Of a stretch of DNA of 64,000 nucleotides, positions 36,664 to 44,851 are shown piece by piece. The notes under the pieces are model-generated. The model was not told the origin of the DNA, ran no database searches, and saw only the letters and a list, made by a program, of their open reading frames with translations. The translations under genes were made by a program, and so were the position numbers. Origin of the DNA: Desulfofarcimen acetoxidans DSM 771 (GTDB lineage: Bacteria; Bacillota; Desulfotomaculia; Desulfotomaculales; Desulfofarciminaceae); NCBI RefSeq assembly GCF_000024205.1, contig NC_013216.1:1-64000 (forward strand). Reading direction: 5' to 3'. How positions within the stretch are numbered: the first letter of the stretch is position 1; each line of letters starts with the position of its first letter.

Positions 36664-36744
36664 AATTGGAATATCGGGTGATTTAAACCCCGGTATTCTA
36701 ATCAGAAATTGCAGCCGGGTGTAACTCCCGGACTCTTCGCCAAA
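36664..36744 (+). pseudogene. Truncated second copy of the mtmB-pylT junction (eroded hairpin plus pylT 3' half)
   Basis: Bases 36664-36698 form an imperfect version of the hairpin that precedes pylT (GGAATATCGGG...CCCCGGTATTC), and 36711-36744 repeat the pylT 3' half exactly (34 bases). The acceptor 5' strand, D arm and anticodon are missing, so no tRNA can form. It implies a past duplication of the mtmB-pylT end. Confidence 0.88.
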
Positions 36745-36753
36745 GTCCTTCAA

Positions 36754-36792
36754 AAACCCATTAAAGACTCTTTTTATGTCTTTAATGGGTTT
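36754..36792 (+). terminator. Terminator after the pylT remnant
   Basis: Perfect 15-base stem AAACCCATTAAAGAC/GTCTTTAATGGGTTT; symmetric, so it can end glnB transcription and that of the converging small gene. Confidence 0.85.
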
Positions 36793-36796
36793 ATAA

Positions 36797-37036
36797 TCAG
36801 CCTAGAGCAACTATTTGATTGGTGCTTATCCTAACCACTTGACCGGCAACGAAAGGTGCTGTAGCAGCAGTTAGTCTGATAATTAAAAAGCTGCCGTTTG
36901 TGCCTGTTGTCGTGCCTGTTGTTGTATCTGTGACGTTAGTTTCATCAATTAGTTCACCGGTAAAAATAAAACCGCCATTTGTTAAAATATTAACTGTAAC
37001 CCCTGGAGCAAAATTAAATCTTGAGGAAATTGCCAT
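36797..37036 (-). CDS. Small protein of unknown function with a Thr-rich linker
   Basis: A 79-residue protein read from ATG after AAAAGGAGGTATATT, a near-perfect Shine-Dalgarno, so it is surely expressed. It has two beta-rich parts (NFAPGVTVNILTNGGFIFTGELID and SFLIIRLTAATAPFVAGQVVRI) joined by DTTTGTTTGTNG. No Cys, few charged residues, no signal peptide or membrane helix. I do not recognise the family; a self-assembling or surface role is only a guess. Confidence 0.7.
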   Translation of the reverse strand: MAISSRFNFAPGVTVNILTNGGFIFTGELIDETNVTDTTTGTTTGTNGSFLIIRLTAATAPFVAGQVVRISTNQIVALG

Positions 37037-37172
37037 TAATATACCTCCTTTTATTTATATATCTGAGACCACTTAAAACATATATAAAATTTTTAAGCAA
37101 CCTCTATTTACCTTATTGTATGAAGTCAACTGGTGTCTTGATACAATACTGATATAATTTGGAGGCTGTTTT

Positions 37173-37316
37173 TTGCAGATTTATACATTATTTAGAGTAA
37201 TATTGTATTTAGTCTACGGAACATGTTTGAGAATAGTTATTGTTTTTTATGTAATAAGCGGCTTGTTTTTAATCAGAAAATATAATACTGTATTAGCAGT
37301 TATAGATAGTAATTGA
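37173..37316 (+). CDS. 47-residue hydrophobic peptide
   Basis: A TTG start seven bases after GGAGG opens a 47-codon frame (MQIYTLFRVILYLVYG... ending LAVIDSN). It is mostly one long hydrophobic stretch of about 35 residues that could span the membrane. A TATAAT is at 37153-37158, just before the Shine-Dalgarno. It ends 24 bases before the metallopeptidase gene. Function unknown. Confidence 0.5.
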   Translation: MQIYTLFRVILYLVYGTCLRIVIVFYVISGLFLIRKYNTVLAVIDSN

Positions 37317-37340
37317 TTAAAATTTAGGAGCGTTCCTTTA

Positions 37341-38129
37341 ATGGAAAATTTTTCCGCACAAACTGATTCAGATCAGAATTCAGCTATACAAGAGTATTCG
37401 GTTATGCTTGCGGGGAGGAAGCTGGAGTTTATTTTAAGAGTTAGTAGCAGGGCAAAATATTTACGCTTGCAGGTGAGTGCCAAAAACGGTTTGCTGGTTA
37501 CAATTCCAAAGGGATATAAATTAAAATATCTGGAAGAATTTATCCGTGAGAAGCGGGACTGGATTTTTGAAAAACTAGATAAATTTGCACAGGAACTTGA
37601 AAACAGTAAGATATGTGAACAAAACAAATGCCGTCATATTTTATTTGCAGGGAAAGAGTATGAGTTGACAACAAGAGTGGAGATGCGGGAAAAACCGGAT
37701 GTATTATTGGAAAACGGAAGAATGATTGTTCTTATACCCGAGGAAGACAGTCAGTTTTTTAAAGTAGGTAATTACTTGAGAGAGTGGCTTTTTCTGCAGG
37801 CCCGTTTGCTTATAAACAGCCGTGTAAAACTATTAAGCAATAAATTGAATCTAACTTATAAAAATGTTTTTATAAAGGACCAGAAGACACGCTGGGGTAG
37901 TTGCTCGCAGCAAAAAAACCTAAACTTTAACTGGCGGTTGGTAATGGCTCCGCTTGAAGTATTGGATTATGTTGTTATACATGAGTTAATGCATTTGTTA
38001 GAACTGAACCATTCAAAAAAATTCTGGTATTTAGTGAAAAGTGTGTGCCCTGATTGCAGGGCACACAGGGAATGGCTGAGAAATAACGGTAAGTTTTTAA
38101 TGTGCGAGTTTGGTTCTATTAAATTTTAA
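37341..38129 (+). CDS. YgjP-like zinc metallopeptidase (DUF45, SprT-like)
   Basis: A 262-residue protein whose C-terminal half is a DUF45 metalloprotease: KDQKTRWGSCSQQKNLNFNWRLVMAP, then VVIHELMHLLELNHSKKFW. HELMH (His214-His218) with the downstream His of LNHSKKFW forms the zinc site. The N-terminal half is beta-rich with SRAKYLRLQVSAKNG, typical for YgjP relatives. Cellular substrate unknown. ATG follows AGGAGCG with a slightly long spacing. Confidence 0.9.
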   Translation: MENFSAQTDSDQNSAIQEYSVMLAGRKLEFILRVSSRAKYLRLQVSAKNGLLVTIPKGYKLKYLEEFIREKRDWIFEKLDKFAQELENSKICEQNKCRHILFAGKEYELTTRVEMREKPDVLLENGRMIVLIPEEDSQFFKVGNYLREWLFLQARLLINSRVKLLSNKLNLTYKNVFIKDQKTRWGSCSQQKNLNFNWRLVMAPLEVLDYVVIHELMHLLELNHSKKFWYLVKSVCPDCRAHREWLRNNGKFLMCEFGSIKF

Positions 38130-38142
38130 CTGTCCCTAAAAC

Positions 38143-38841
38143 TCAGACTTTTCTTACGTGTGTTTTTTGATATTCCAGATATGAATAAATTACAGGGATG
38201 ATAACTGCTATTGCCAGTGCTGCAATTAGTAGGACTCTGCCTGCGGGTTTATCAATTAATGTGCCGGCAATACCTAAAAAGCCCGCTGCTACCCAAATTT
38301 TACCGGAAAGCCGGTGTGTTTTTTGCCACACCTCTTCACTGGCCAGTGTCCAGGGAGTTTTAATTCCTACAAAATAATTCTGTCTGATTTGTCCCATGAA
38401 GTTTCCAATAACCATAAACAGTAAAGAAACGCCCAGCATAGTAATTTTTTTAACAGGAATATCATAACCAAGAGCATTTAAGATAATTACTGTATAAATT
38501 CCAAACATAAAAACCACCAGCAAGCTTCTAATAACTTTGTATGCCGCAGCAAACTTTTTATAATTCTCTTTTTGCGGGTCAATAAGCGGCAGAAACAGCA
38601 GCAAGCAGTAAAGGCCGCCTGTCATCAAGGGAATACCAAAAGCCCCCCAGAAACGTGAGGAATAACCGTTCACATCTCCTGACAAACTCCAGTGAGTGGC
38701 TACCCGCTCGGGTAAATGAGGATATACCGTATAACCGGCAAGTAAGCTTAAAAATATAAGTATTAACAGCAGCCAGTCAGAAAGCAATGTTTTGGCAAAA
38801 CCGTTATTATCCTCAGTTAAAGCATTCACTTTATAAATCAC
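38143..38841 (-). CDS. SdpI family membrane protein (DUF1648)
   Basis: A multi-pass membrane protein of about 232 residues. The first part LSLLAGYTVYPHLPERVATHWSLSGDVNGYSSRFWGAF is the DUF1648 signature. The second half GNFMGQIRQNYFVGIKTPWTLASEEVWQKTHRLSGKIW is the SdpI signature. SdpI of B. subtilis confers immunity to the SdpC killing factor and holds its repressor at the membrane. Here the GTG start at 38841 overlaps the repressor gene stop as GTGA. No SdpC gene is nearby, so its role may differ. Confidence 0.9.
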   Translation of the reverse strand: MIYKVNALTEDNNGFAKTLLSDWLLLILIFLSLLAGYTVYPHLPERVATHWSLSGDVNGYSSRFWGAFGIPLMTGGLYCLLLFLPLIDPQKENYKKFAAAYKVIRSLLVVFMFGIYTVIILNALGYDIPVKKITMLGVSLLFMVIGNFMGQIRQNYFVGIKTPWTLASEEVWQKTHRLSGKIWVAAGFLGIAGTLIDKPAGRVLLIAALAIAVIIPVIYSYLEYQKTHVRKV

Positions 38842-39119
38842 CAATCCTTTCTATCAATAATCCCGGAAAACCATCCCAGAATTTCTTGAAAAACAGTCAT
38901 GTTCAGCGAATAATAAATGAATTGCCCCTTACGCTCATCCAATACCAGCCTGGCCTGTTTCAAAATGTTTAAATGATGTGAAATGCTGGGTTTACTAATA
39001 TTAAAATTATCTGCTATTTCTCCTGCTCTCATATCCTGTTCCTTGAGGAGCTTCAAAATTTTTCGTCTTGTCGGATCAGCCAGTGCTTTGAAGGTTGAGC
39101 TAATCAATGCATCTCTCAC
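38838..39119 (-). CDS. ArsR-type autorepressor (SdpR-like)
   Basis: A 93-residue winged-helix regulator: ALADPTRRKILKLLKEQDMRAGEIADNFNISKPSISHHLNILKQARLVLDERKGQFIYYSLN. It lacks metal-binding cysteines, which separates it from metal-sensing ArsR proteins and fits SdpR. It is co-transcribed and translationally coupled with the SdpI-like gene, matching the sdpRI operon of Bacillus. It most likely represses its own operon. Confidence 0.9.
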   Translation of the reverse strand: MRDALISSTFKALADPTRRKILKLLKEQDMRAGEIADNFNISKPSISHHLNILKQARLVLDERKGQFIYYSLNMTVFQEILGWFSGIIDRKDW

Positions 39120-39353
39120 CCTTAATTCAATATTTAGATAAGTATCTAAATAAAATTATATCAGTTTTGTATGATTTAGCAAGGTTTTTTGCGGAGATTA
39201 TAACTTAACGGTGATAAATTCTCAGCAGAATTAAATAACGGTAAAATGTTCCTAACTTTTAAGTATTAGTTTTCAAACCTTTTATTGAACAGCTTACATA
39301 AAAACCAGTTATTAAAGTAAAAATATATTCAAAATAAGGGAGGTGATTGCGAG

Positions 39354-40082
39354 ATGGAAATTAATTTGTCACTAAGAAAAATAATCCTTATACCTATTGC
39401 ACTTTTTATTCTGACTGCTTTTTGTTCTGTAATAATGCCGGTTGCTGAGGCAGCAGCTCAGGATGCTCCGCTTTTGCACTGGGGCTCATCTGGTTACCGG
39501 GTAACAAAAATTCAGCAGAGGTTAAACTGGTGGGGATATTATGAAGGTCCGGTTGATGGGTTATTTGGTACTAAAACCTCAAAAGCCGTACGTAAATTCC
39601 AGGGGTATAACGGATTGAGCAAGGATGGTGTGGTTGGCAGGCAAACCCTGACGGCCCTGGGCTTGCAGGAATTTAACCGTACTGCAAATGCAACAACAAC
39701 AACCGTTTCCAGATCCAGCGCTTATTCTAACGACGGTAGGGTTGGGCTTCTGGCTAAAGTTATTGAAGGTGAAGCGGCGGATGAGCCGTTTGTCGGCAAG
39801 GTAGCCGTGGGTGCGGTTATGCTTAACAGGACTAGAAGCTCAGCTTTTCCTCAATCACTAAGCAGTGTTATTTACCAGCCTAATGCCTTTGAATCCGTAA
39901 CTAACGGGATGTACAACAGGACGACAAGTGAGGAGTCTATTAAAGCTGCCAGGCTGGCTTTAAACGGTTGGGATCCCACGGGTGGAGCATTGTTTTTCTG
40001 GAACCCGGCCAAAAGAGTAAGTTCTTGGATATGGTCCAGGCCAATTATAACCCAGATCGGTGGACATGTGTTTGCACGTTAA
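39354..40082 (+). CDS. sleB: Spore cortex-lytic enzyme SleB
   Basis: SleB is a lytic transglycosylase stored in the spore that degrades cortex peptidoglycan during germination. The 242-residue product has an N-terminal signal/anchor helix, a peptidoglycan-binding repeat (LLHWGSSGYRVTKIQQRLNWWGYYEGPVDGLFG) and a C-terminal Hydrolase_2 domain (LLAKVIEGEAADEPFVGKVAVGAVMLNR with the catalytic Glu, ALFFWNP). ATG follows GGGAGGTGA. ypeB follows 18 bases later. Confidence 0.96.
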   Translation: MEINLSLRKIILIPIALFILTAFCSVIMPVAEAAAQDAPLLHWGSSGYRVTKIQQRLNWWGYYEGPVDGLFGTKTSKAVRKFQGYNGLSKDGVVGRQTLTALGLQEFNRTANATTTTVSRSSAYSNDGRVGLLAKVIEGEAADEPFVGKVAVGAVMLNRTRSSAFPQSLSSVIYQPNAFESVTNGMYNRTTSEESIKAARLALNGWDPTGGALFFWNPAKRVSSWIWSRPIITQIGGHVFAR

Positions 40083-40100
40083 GAGAAAGGTGGTGAGAAA

Positions 40101-41465
40101 ATGAAAAAACGTTATTTTGCTATACCGGTGTTGATTGGATTTTTGGCTATACTGGGTTTGGGTTACTGGGGTTTTAAGGAGCAGCAGACAAGAAAAATGG
40201 CAGAAGCTTATGTAAATAATAATTACCAGAGATCCTTTTATAACCTGGCTGACCATGTGCAAAATATGGAGGTTTTATTAAGTAAAAGTTTGCTTGTGTC
40301 GGAAAAAAAATATGACGGCAAGGTATACAGTGATATCTGGCAGCATGCCAGCGCCGCACAGGAAAATCTGACACAACTGCCGGTAAACCAGTCGATAGTA
40401 GGACGAACTTCAAAATTTCTTACACAGGTTGGCGATTACTCGCGTATGATGGCTGCAGGTGCTGGCAGTGATACGGAAATCAGTTCAGATAAGTGGAAAA
40501 CATTGAATAAATTATATCTCCAGTCGCAGGAGCTAAACAAGGATTTGCAGACAGCACAGTCAAACTTGATGAACGGACACGTAAGCATTCAAGAACTGGC
40601 GGGGGAATCCGGGAGTAAAATGCAAGGACAGGCTAAAAGGCTGGCCAGCAGTAACTTTCAGCAAATAAACCAGAAAGTGCAGGATTATCCCGCCCTGATT
40701 TATGACGGCCCGTTCTCGGATCACCTGGAAAAAACAAAACCCAGGGGAGTGACGGGAGCAAGTATCGGTGTGAGTGAGGCCAGGAGTAAGGCACTGGGTT
40801 ATATTGAGCAGTCACAAAAAACAAATCTAGTAGCCCAGGTTACTGATAAAACAAAAGGAAAGATACCCAGCTACAGAACGGAAATTTACCCTCAGAAAGA
40901 CAATAAAAATAAGACAGTAGTTGAAGTAACTCAGCAAGGAGGCCACTTGATCTGGTTGATTAACACCAGGACGGTAGGCAAAAGCACTGTCAGTATAGAC
41001 GCCGCGATAAAAAAAGCTCAGCAGTACCTGGCTAAGCACGGTTATAAAAATATGATGAATACCTATTATGTCCGTGAAGACGGCTCAGTTACTATTAACT
41101 TTTCTTATCTTGATAAGAATGACATTATCTATTACGATGATTTGATTAAAGTAACGGTTGCTCTTGACAACGGGGATATTATTGCGGTTGATGCTGCCGG
41201 TTATTTGATGTCTCATTATGATCGCAAGCTTGCTCCTCCAAAAGTAACTTTGGCTGAGGCTAAAAAAGCAGTTAACAAAAATGTAAATATTAAAGGCGGA
41301 AGATTAGCCGTAATACCCACTGATTCGGGTGGGGAAAAACTGACTTATGAGTTTTCCGGTGTATTGAATAAGGAAATATATTTGATTTATATCGACAGTC
41401 AAACCGGAAAACAAGAAAAAATTCTTAAAGTAATTGGCACGAATAACGGAACACTGACCATGTAG
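40101..41465 (+). CDS. ypeB: Germination protein YpeB
   Basis: YpeB is needed to place and stabilise SleB in the spore. The 454-residue product has one N-terminal membrane helix (IPVLIGFLAILGLGYWGF), a helical middle domain, and C-terminal PepSY-like repeats (ISIDAAIKKAQQYLAKHGY, VTLAEAKKAVNKNVNIKGG, ending YIDSQTGKQEKILKV). ATG follows AGAAAGGTGG. It forms the standard sleB-ypeB operon, evidence of a spore former. Confidence 0.96.
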   Translation: MKKRYFAIPVLIGFLAILGLGYWGFKEQQTRKMAEAYVNNNYQRSFYNLADHVQNMEVLLSKSLLVSEKKYDGKVYSDIWQHASAAQENLTQLPVNQSIVGRTSKFLTQVGDYSRMMAAGAGSDTEISSDKWKTLNKLYLQSQELNKDLQTAQSNLMNGHVSIQELAGESGSKMQGQAKRLASSNFQQINQKVQDYPALIYDGPFSDHLEKTKPRGVTGASIGVSEARSKALGYIEQSQKTNLVAQVTDKTKGKIPSYRTEIYPQKDNKNKTVVEVTQQGGHLIWLINTRTVGKSTVSIDAAIKKAQQYLAKHGYKNMMNTYYVREDGSVTINFSYLDKNDIIYYDDLIKVTVALDNGDIIAVDAAGYLMSHYDRKLAPPKVTLAEAKKAVNKNVNIKGGRLAVIPTDSGGEKLTYEFSGVLNKEIYLIYIDSQTGKQEKILKVIGTNNGTLTM

Positions 41466-41482
41466 TTTGCTGATTTTTATGG

Positions 41483-41511
41483 TTGACACTTATCTATTCT
41501 CATGCTATATT
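41483..41511 (+). promoter_or_regulatory. Promoter of the T-box-controlled operon
   Basis: TTGACA (41483-41488), 17-base spacer, TATATT (41506-41511). Confidence 0.8.
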
Positions 41512-41535
41512 AATTCTAATTTAATCTTGAAAGGC

Positions 41536-41790
41536 ATTGAAGGGGAAGAAAGGCAGTTATATTGCTAAGCGATCCGGGGATGGTGCAAGCCCGGTCAAGA
41601 AGGCTGTTCTAGGCCGCCCCTGAGCTGCAGGCTGAAACCCGATAGAAAAATGGGGGAATAAGCTGTTGCCGGATCCCCGCCGTTATTTGGGGGCTTAAGA
41701 GGTTCGTACATATATGTATGAACAATTAGGGTGGTACCGCGAGAAAAAGCTCTCGTCCCTTTATTGGGATGAGGGCTTAGTTTTTTTGAT
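41536..41790 (+). promoter_or_regulatory. T-box leader
   Basis: The conserved T-box sequence AGGGTGGTACCGCG is at 41728-41741; its TGGT fits a tRNA with discriminator A. Upstream are stem I features: AGCGA, GGGGATGGTGCAAGCCC and CCTGAGCTGC. The terminator AGCTCTCGTCCC/GGGATGAGGGCT with a T-run ends at about 41790. By position before CCTGAGC the specifier reads GCC (Ala); TTC (Phe) a few bases earlier is an alternative. I am not sure of the codon. Confidence 0.92.
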
Positions 41791-41934
41791 CCGGCCGGTC
41801 AAAATTTTTTGGGTTTAATATTTTGGTAGCAATACAATATTCATAGTAAATAATGTGTTTGTATACAGTACTGTATAAGAGTTGCGGGGGCTTGCCGCGG
41901 GTTAGCCAGGCTTTGATGATAAGGGGGAGAGATT

Positions 41935-43143
41935 GTGAGTGAAGTTGTTAAAATGGAGGAGCGGAAAGGTAGTCCAGACTGGTCGGAATTTATAAATCCG
42001 GTTTTAAAATCTTTGCCTCCGTCCGGTATACGCCGTTTTTTTGATTTAGTTTCGGAAATGAAAGATGTTGTGTCTCTGGGGGTGGGTGAACCTGACTTTG
42101 TTACTCCACGAAATATTATTGATGCTTGCGTCAGATCACTTGACAACGGTCAGACCGGGTACACCTCAAATCAAGGTATGCTCGAGCTCAGAGAAGCTAT
42201 TGCTGAAGAAATTAACGGTTCCTATGGTGTAAAGTATGATCCCGTGTCGGAAATCCTTATTACGGTAGGTGTCAGTGAGGCCTTGGATTTGGCTATGCGG
42301 GCCTTGATTTCACCGGGGGATGAAGTGCTTATTCCGGAACCGACATATGTTTCCTATATACCTTGCGCTGCTTTAGCCTATGCCAAGACAGTGCCCTTAA
42401 AGACCAATATGGATAAATTATTCAGAGTAACCGCTGAGCAAGTTGAGAAGGCTATTACGCCGCGTACAAAAATACTGTTGCTGGCTTATCCGAATAACCC
42501 AACCGGAGCTGTGATGACCAGACAGGAATTGTTGGATATTTGCGAAGTTGTTAAAGCGCATAACCTGATTGTTATTTCAGATGAGATATACGAACACCTG
42601 ACCTATATTGAACCTCATACCTGTGTATCCAGCCTGCCGGGCATGAAGGAGCGCACTATCTTGCTGAGCGGCTTTTCCAAGTCTTATGCTATGACCGGCT
42701 GGCGGGCCGGTTATGCTTGCGGCAATCCGGACTTCATCGGTGCCATGACCAAAATTCACCAGTATTCTATGTTGTGTGCCCCGACACAGGCTCAAGTTTG
42801 TGCTTTGGAAGCGCTCAGGAGCGGTAAGCCTGATATGAGGAGAATGACTGCAGAGTATAATAAGCGGAGAAAACTTGTGGTGGATGCCATGGAGGAAATA
42901 GGTTTGCCATGTTTTGAGCCGGGCGGCGCGTTTTATGCCTTCCCCGATATCACTAAAACGAGAATGAATGCCGCCGAATTTTCTGAGCGCTTGCTGATGG
43001 AGGAGAAAGTGGCAGTTGTTGACGGTACTGCTTTTGGTGAAGCAGGTGAAGGCCATGTAAGGATTTCCTATGCTTATTCCGTGGAGAAATTGACGGAAGC
43101 TTTTAGGCGAATGAATCGTTTTGTAAAGAGATATTCCAGTTAA
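41935..43143 (+). CDS. Pyridoxal-phosphate aminotransferase (class I/II)
   Basis: A 402-residue fold-type I aminotransferase. Motifs: GEPDFVTPRNI near the substrate site, YTSNQGMLELREAIA, the PLP-contacting YPNNPTGAVM, ISDEIYEHLTY, and the Schiff-base lysine in SGFSKSYAMTGWRAGY. GTG start after GGGGGAGAG. It follows a T-box, so it is induced when a particular charged tRNA runs low. Downstream paaK and iorAB suggest it removes the amino group from an aromatic or similar amino acid to give a 2-oxoacid. Exact substrate not visible. Confidence 0.92.
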   Translation: MSEVVKMEERKGSPDWSEFINPVLKSLPPSGIRRFFDLVSEMKDVVSLGVGEPDFVTPRNIIDACVRSLDNGQTGYTSNQGMLELREAIAEEINGSYGVKYDPVSEILITVGVSEALDLAMRALISPGDEVLIPEPTYVSYIPCAALAYAKTVPLKTNMDKLFRVTAEQVEKAITPRTKILLLAYPNNPTGAVMTRQELLDICEVVKAHNLIVISDEIYEHLTYIEPHTCVSSLPGMKERTILLSGFSKSYAMTGWRAGYACGNPDFIGAMTKIHQYSMLCAPTQAQVCALEALRSGKPDMRRMTAEYNKRRKLVVDAMEEIGLPCFEPGGAFYAFPDITKTRMNAAEFSERLLMEEKVAVVDGTAFGEAGEGHVRISYAYSVEKLTEAFRRMNRFVKRYSS

Positions 43144-43237
43144 TTAATAATTGCTTTAATATGCCATTATAAATAAAATTTTTGTTGATAGAAGGAATCT
43201 GCTGCAGATAAATAGAATAAAAAAGGAAGACAGTACT

Positions 43238-43271
43238 ATAAAAATAGTCGCCTTTGAGCGGCTATTTTTAT
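43238..43271 (+). terminator. Hairpin terminator between the aminotransferase and paaK genes
   Basis: ATAAAAATAGTCGC/GCGGCTATTTTTAT stem with T-rich 3' arm in a 277-base gap that holds no other feature I can support. paaK may have its own promoter. Confidence 0.7.
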
Positions 43272-43420
43272 GATACTCTATATGCAAACGAGAGGATGCT
43301 GGCATGAGGGCAGCTCTTTTTCTGATTTATATTTGATTAAGTTAATAGCTTATTTGCGGATATTTGTTAAACATAAATTTCTAATAAAAGGCTAATGAAG
43401 AGTGAGGAAGTGTAATTATT

Positions 43421-44719
43421 ATGATTTGGGATCCAGATGTGGAATGCATGGACCGGGAAGCAATGCAGTCTTTGCAGCTGCAAAGACTGCAGGAAACAGT
43501 GAGAAGGGTATTTGACCGGATCCCTTTTTACCGGGAGAGTTTCACTGCTGCCGGTGTAAAACCGGCTGATATTCAGAAATTAAAAGATATAGAAAAGTTG
43601 CCGTTTACTGTAAAAAATGATTTGCGGGATAATTACCCTTATGGCCTTTTTGCCGTACCTCTGCAGAAAATTATAAGGCTGCATGCGTCTTCCGGCACAA
43701 CGGGAAAACCTATTGTGGTTGGTTACACAAAAAAAGATATTGAAACCTGGACAGAGTTGGTAGCCAGGTTGGTAACTATGGCTGGTGTTACGAGTGATGA
43801 TGTGGCTCAGATAACTTTTGGCTACGGTCTTTTTACAGGTGCTTTTGGTTTGCATTATGGACTGGAGAGAGTGGGCGCGACTATTGTGCCGGCCTCTACC
43901 GGCAATACAGAAAAACAGGTTATGTTGATGCAGGACTTCGGTACCACTGCTTTGATCGGTACGCCTTCTTATGTGCTGCACCTGGCTGAATCAGTTGCCG
44001 CATTGGGAATAGACCCTTCCGAAATGAAGCTGCGCGTTGGAATGTTTGGTTCAGAGGTTTGGAGTGAAAGTATGCGCGCTCAGATAGAACGGGCCTGGGG
44101 TATAAAGGCTACTGATAACTATGGCTTGAGTGAAGTTATGGGGCCCGGAGTTTCCGGTGAGTGTTCCTTTGCCAATGGATTGCATATCGCGGAGGATCAT
44201 TTCCTGCTGGAAATCATTGATCCCGATACCGGTGAAGGTTTGGATTACGGGCAGGAGGGTGAGGTGGTTATTACTACCTTAACCAAGGAGGGAATACCTC
44301 TGATTAGATACCGTACCAGGGATATTTCCGTAATCAACACGGCTCCCTGTGAGTGTGGCAGGAGTTCGGCCCGCCTGCGTAAAATTGGCGGCAGAACCGA
44401 CGATATGTTGATTATTTCCGGTGTAAATGTTTTCCCATCGCAGATAGAGAGCGTGATTATGAATATCGAAGGCGTTGCACCTCATTACCAGATAGTAGTT
44501 GGCAAAAAAGGTTATTTGGATTACCTGGAAGTGCAGGTTGAGATAGCTCAGGAAAGGTTTACAGGTAACTTTAAAGACCTTGAGGAGTTGGAGCAAAAGA
44601 TACGCCGCCGTCTGCATAATGTGCTCTCCATCAGTCCCAGAGTACGTCTTATGGAACCGCTTTCTATTGAGCGCAGTGTTGGCAAGGCCAAGAGGATTAT
44701 TGACAACAGGCCTAAATAA
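43421..44719 (+). CDS. paaK: Phenylacetate-CoA ligase
   Basis: PaaK is an adenylate-forming enzyme that makes phenylacetyl-CoA, or makes ATP in reverse from the acyl-CoA. The 432-residue product has LHASSGTTGKPIVVGYT (P-loop-like motif), FGYGLFTGAFGLHYG, DNYGLSEVMGPGV, the hinge YRTRDISV, CECGRSSARLRKIGGRTDDMLIISGVNVFPSQIE and the final basic GKAKRI. ATG at 43421 follows GAGTGAGG loosely. With the upstream aminotransferase and downstream iorAB it fits anaerobic aryl-amino-acid catabolism. Confidence 0.95.
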   Translation: MIWDPDVECMDREAMQSLQLQRLQETVRRVFDRIPFYRESFTAAGVKPADIQKLKDIEKLPFTVKNDLRDNYPYGLFAVPLQKIIRLHASSGTTGKPIVVGYTKKDIETWTELVARLVTMAGVTSDDVAQITFGYGLFTGAFGLHYGLERVGATIVPASTGNTEKQVMLMQDFGTTALIGTPSYVLHLAESVAALGIDPSEMKLRVGMFGSEVWSESMRAQIERAWGIKATDNYGLSEVMGPGVSGECSFANGLHIAEDHFLLEIIDPDTGEGLDYGQEGEVVITTLTKEGIPLIRYRTRDISVINTAPCECGRSSARLRKIGGRTDDMLIISGVNVFPSQIESVIMNIEGVAPHYQIVVGKKGYLDYLEVQVEIAQERFTGNFKDLEELEQKIRRRLHNVLSISPRVRLMEPLSIERSVGKAKRIIDNRPK

Positions 44720-44851
44720 AGTGTCTGAGTGTTAGTTAAGCAATGATTTAATTATATAAACATAAAATACTAGACAATGGAGGATATAACTGTTACTAGA
44801 AAACTAAATTAATATCAAAAAACCTGCTATAATAGGATATAATTTTGGCGG

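Noticed and set aside
27434-36744. An integrative element bounded by pylT-type attachment sites
   Set aside because: No integrase lies between the repeats, and homology extends beyond the tRNA into the upstream hairpin, which favours duplication. Kept only as an alternative.
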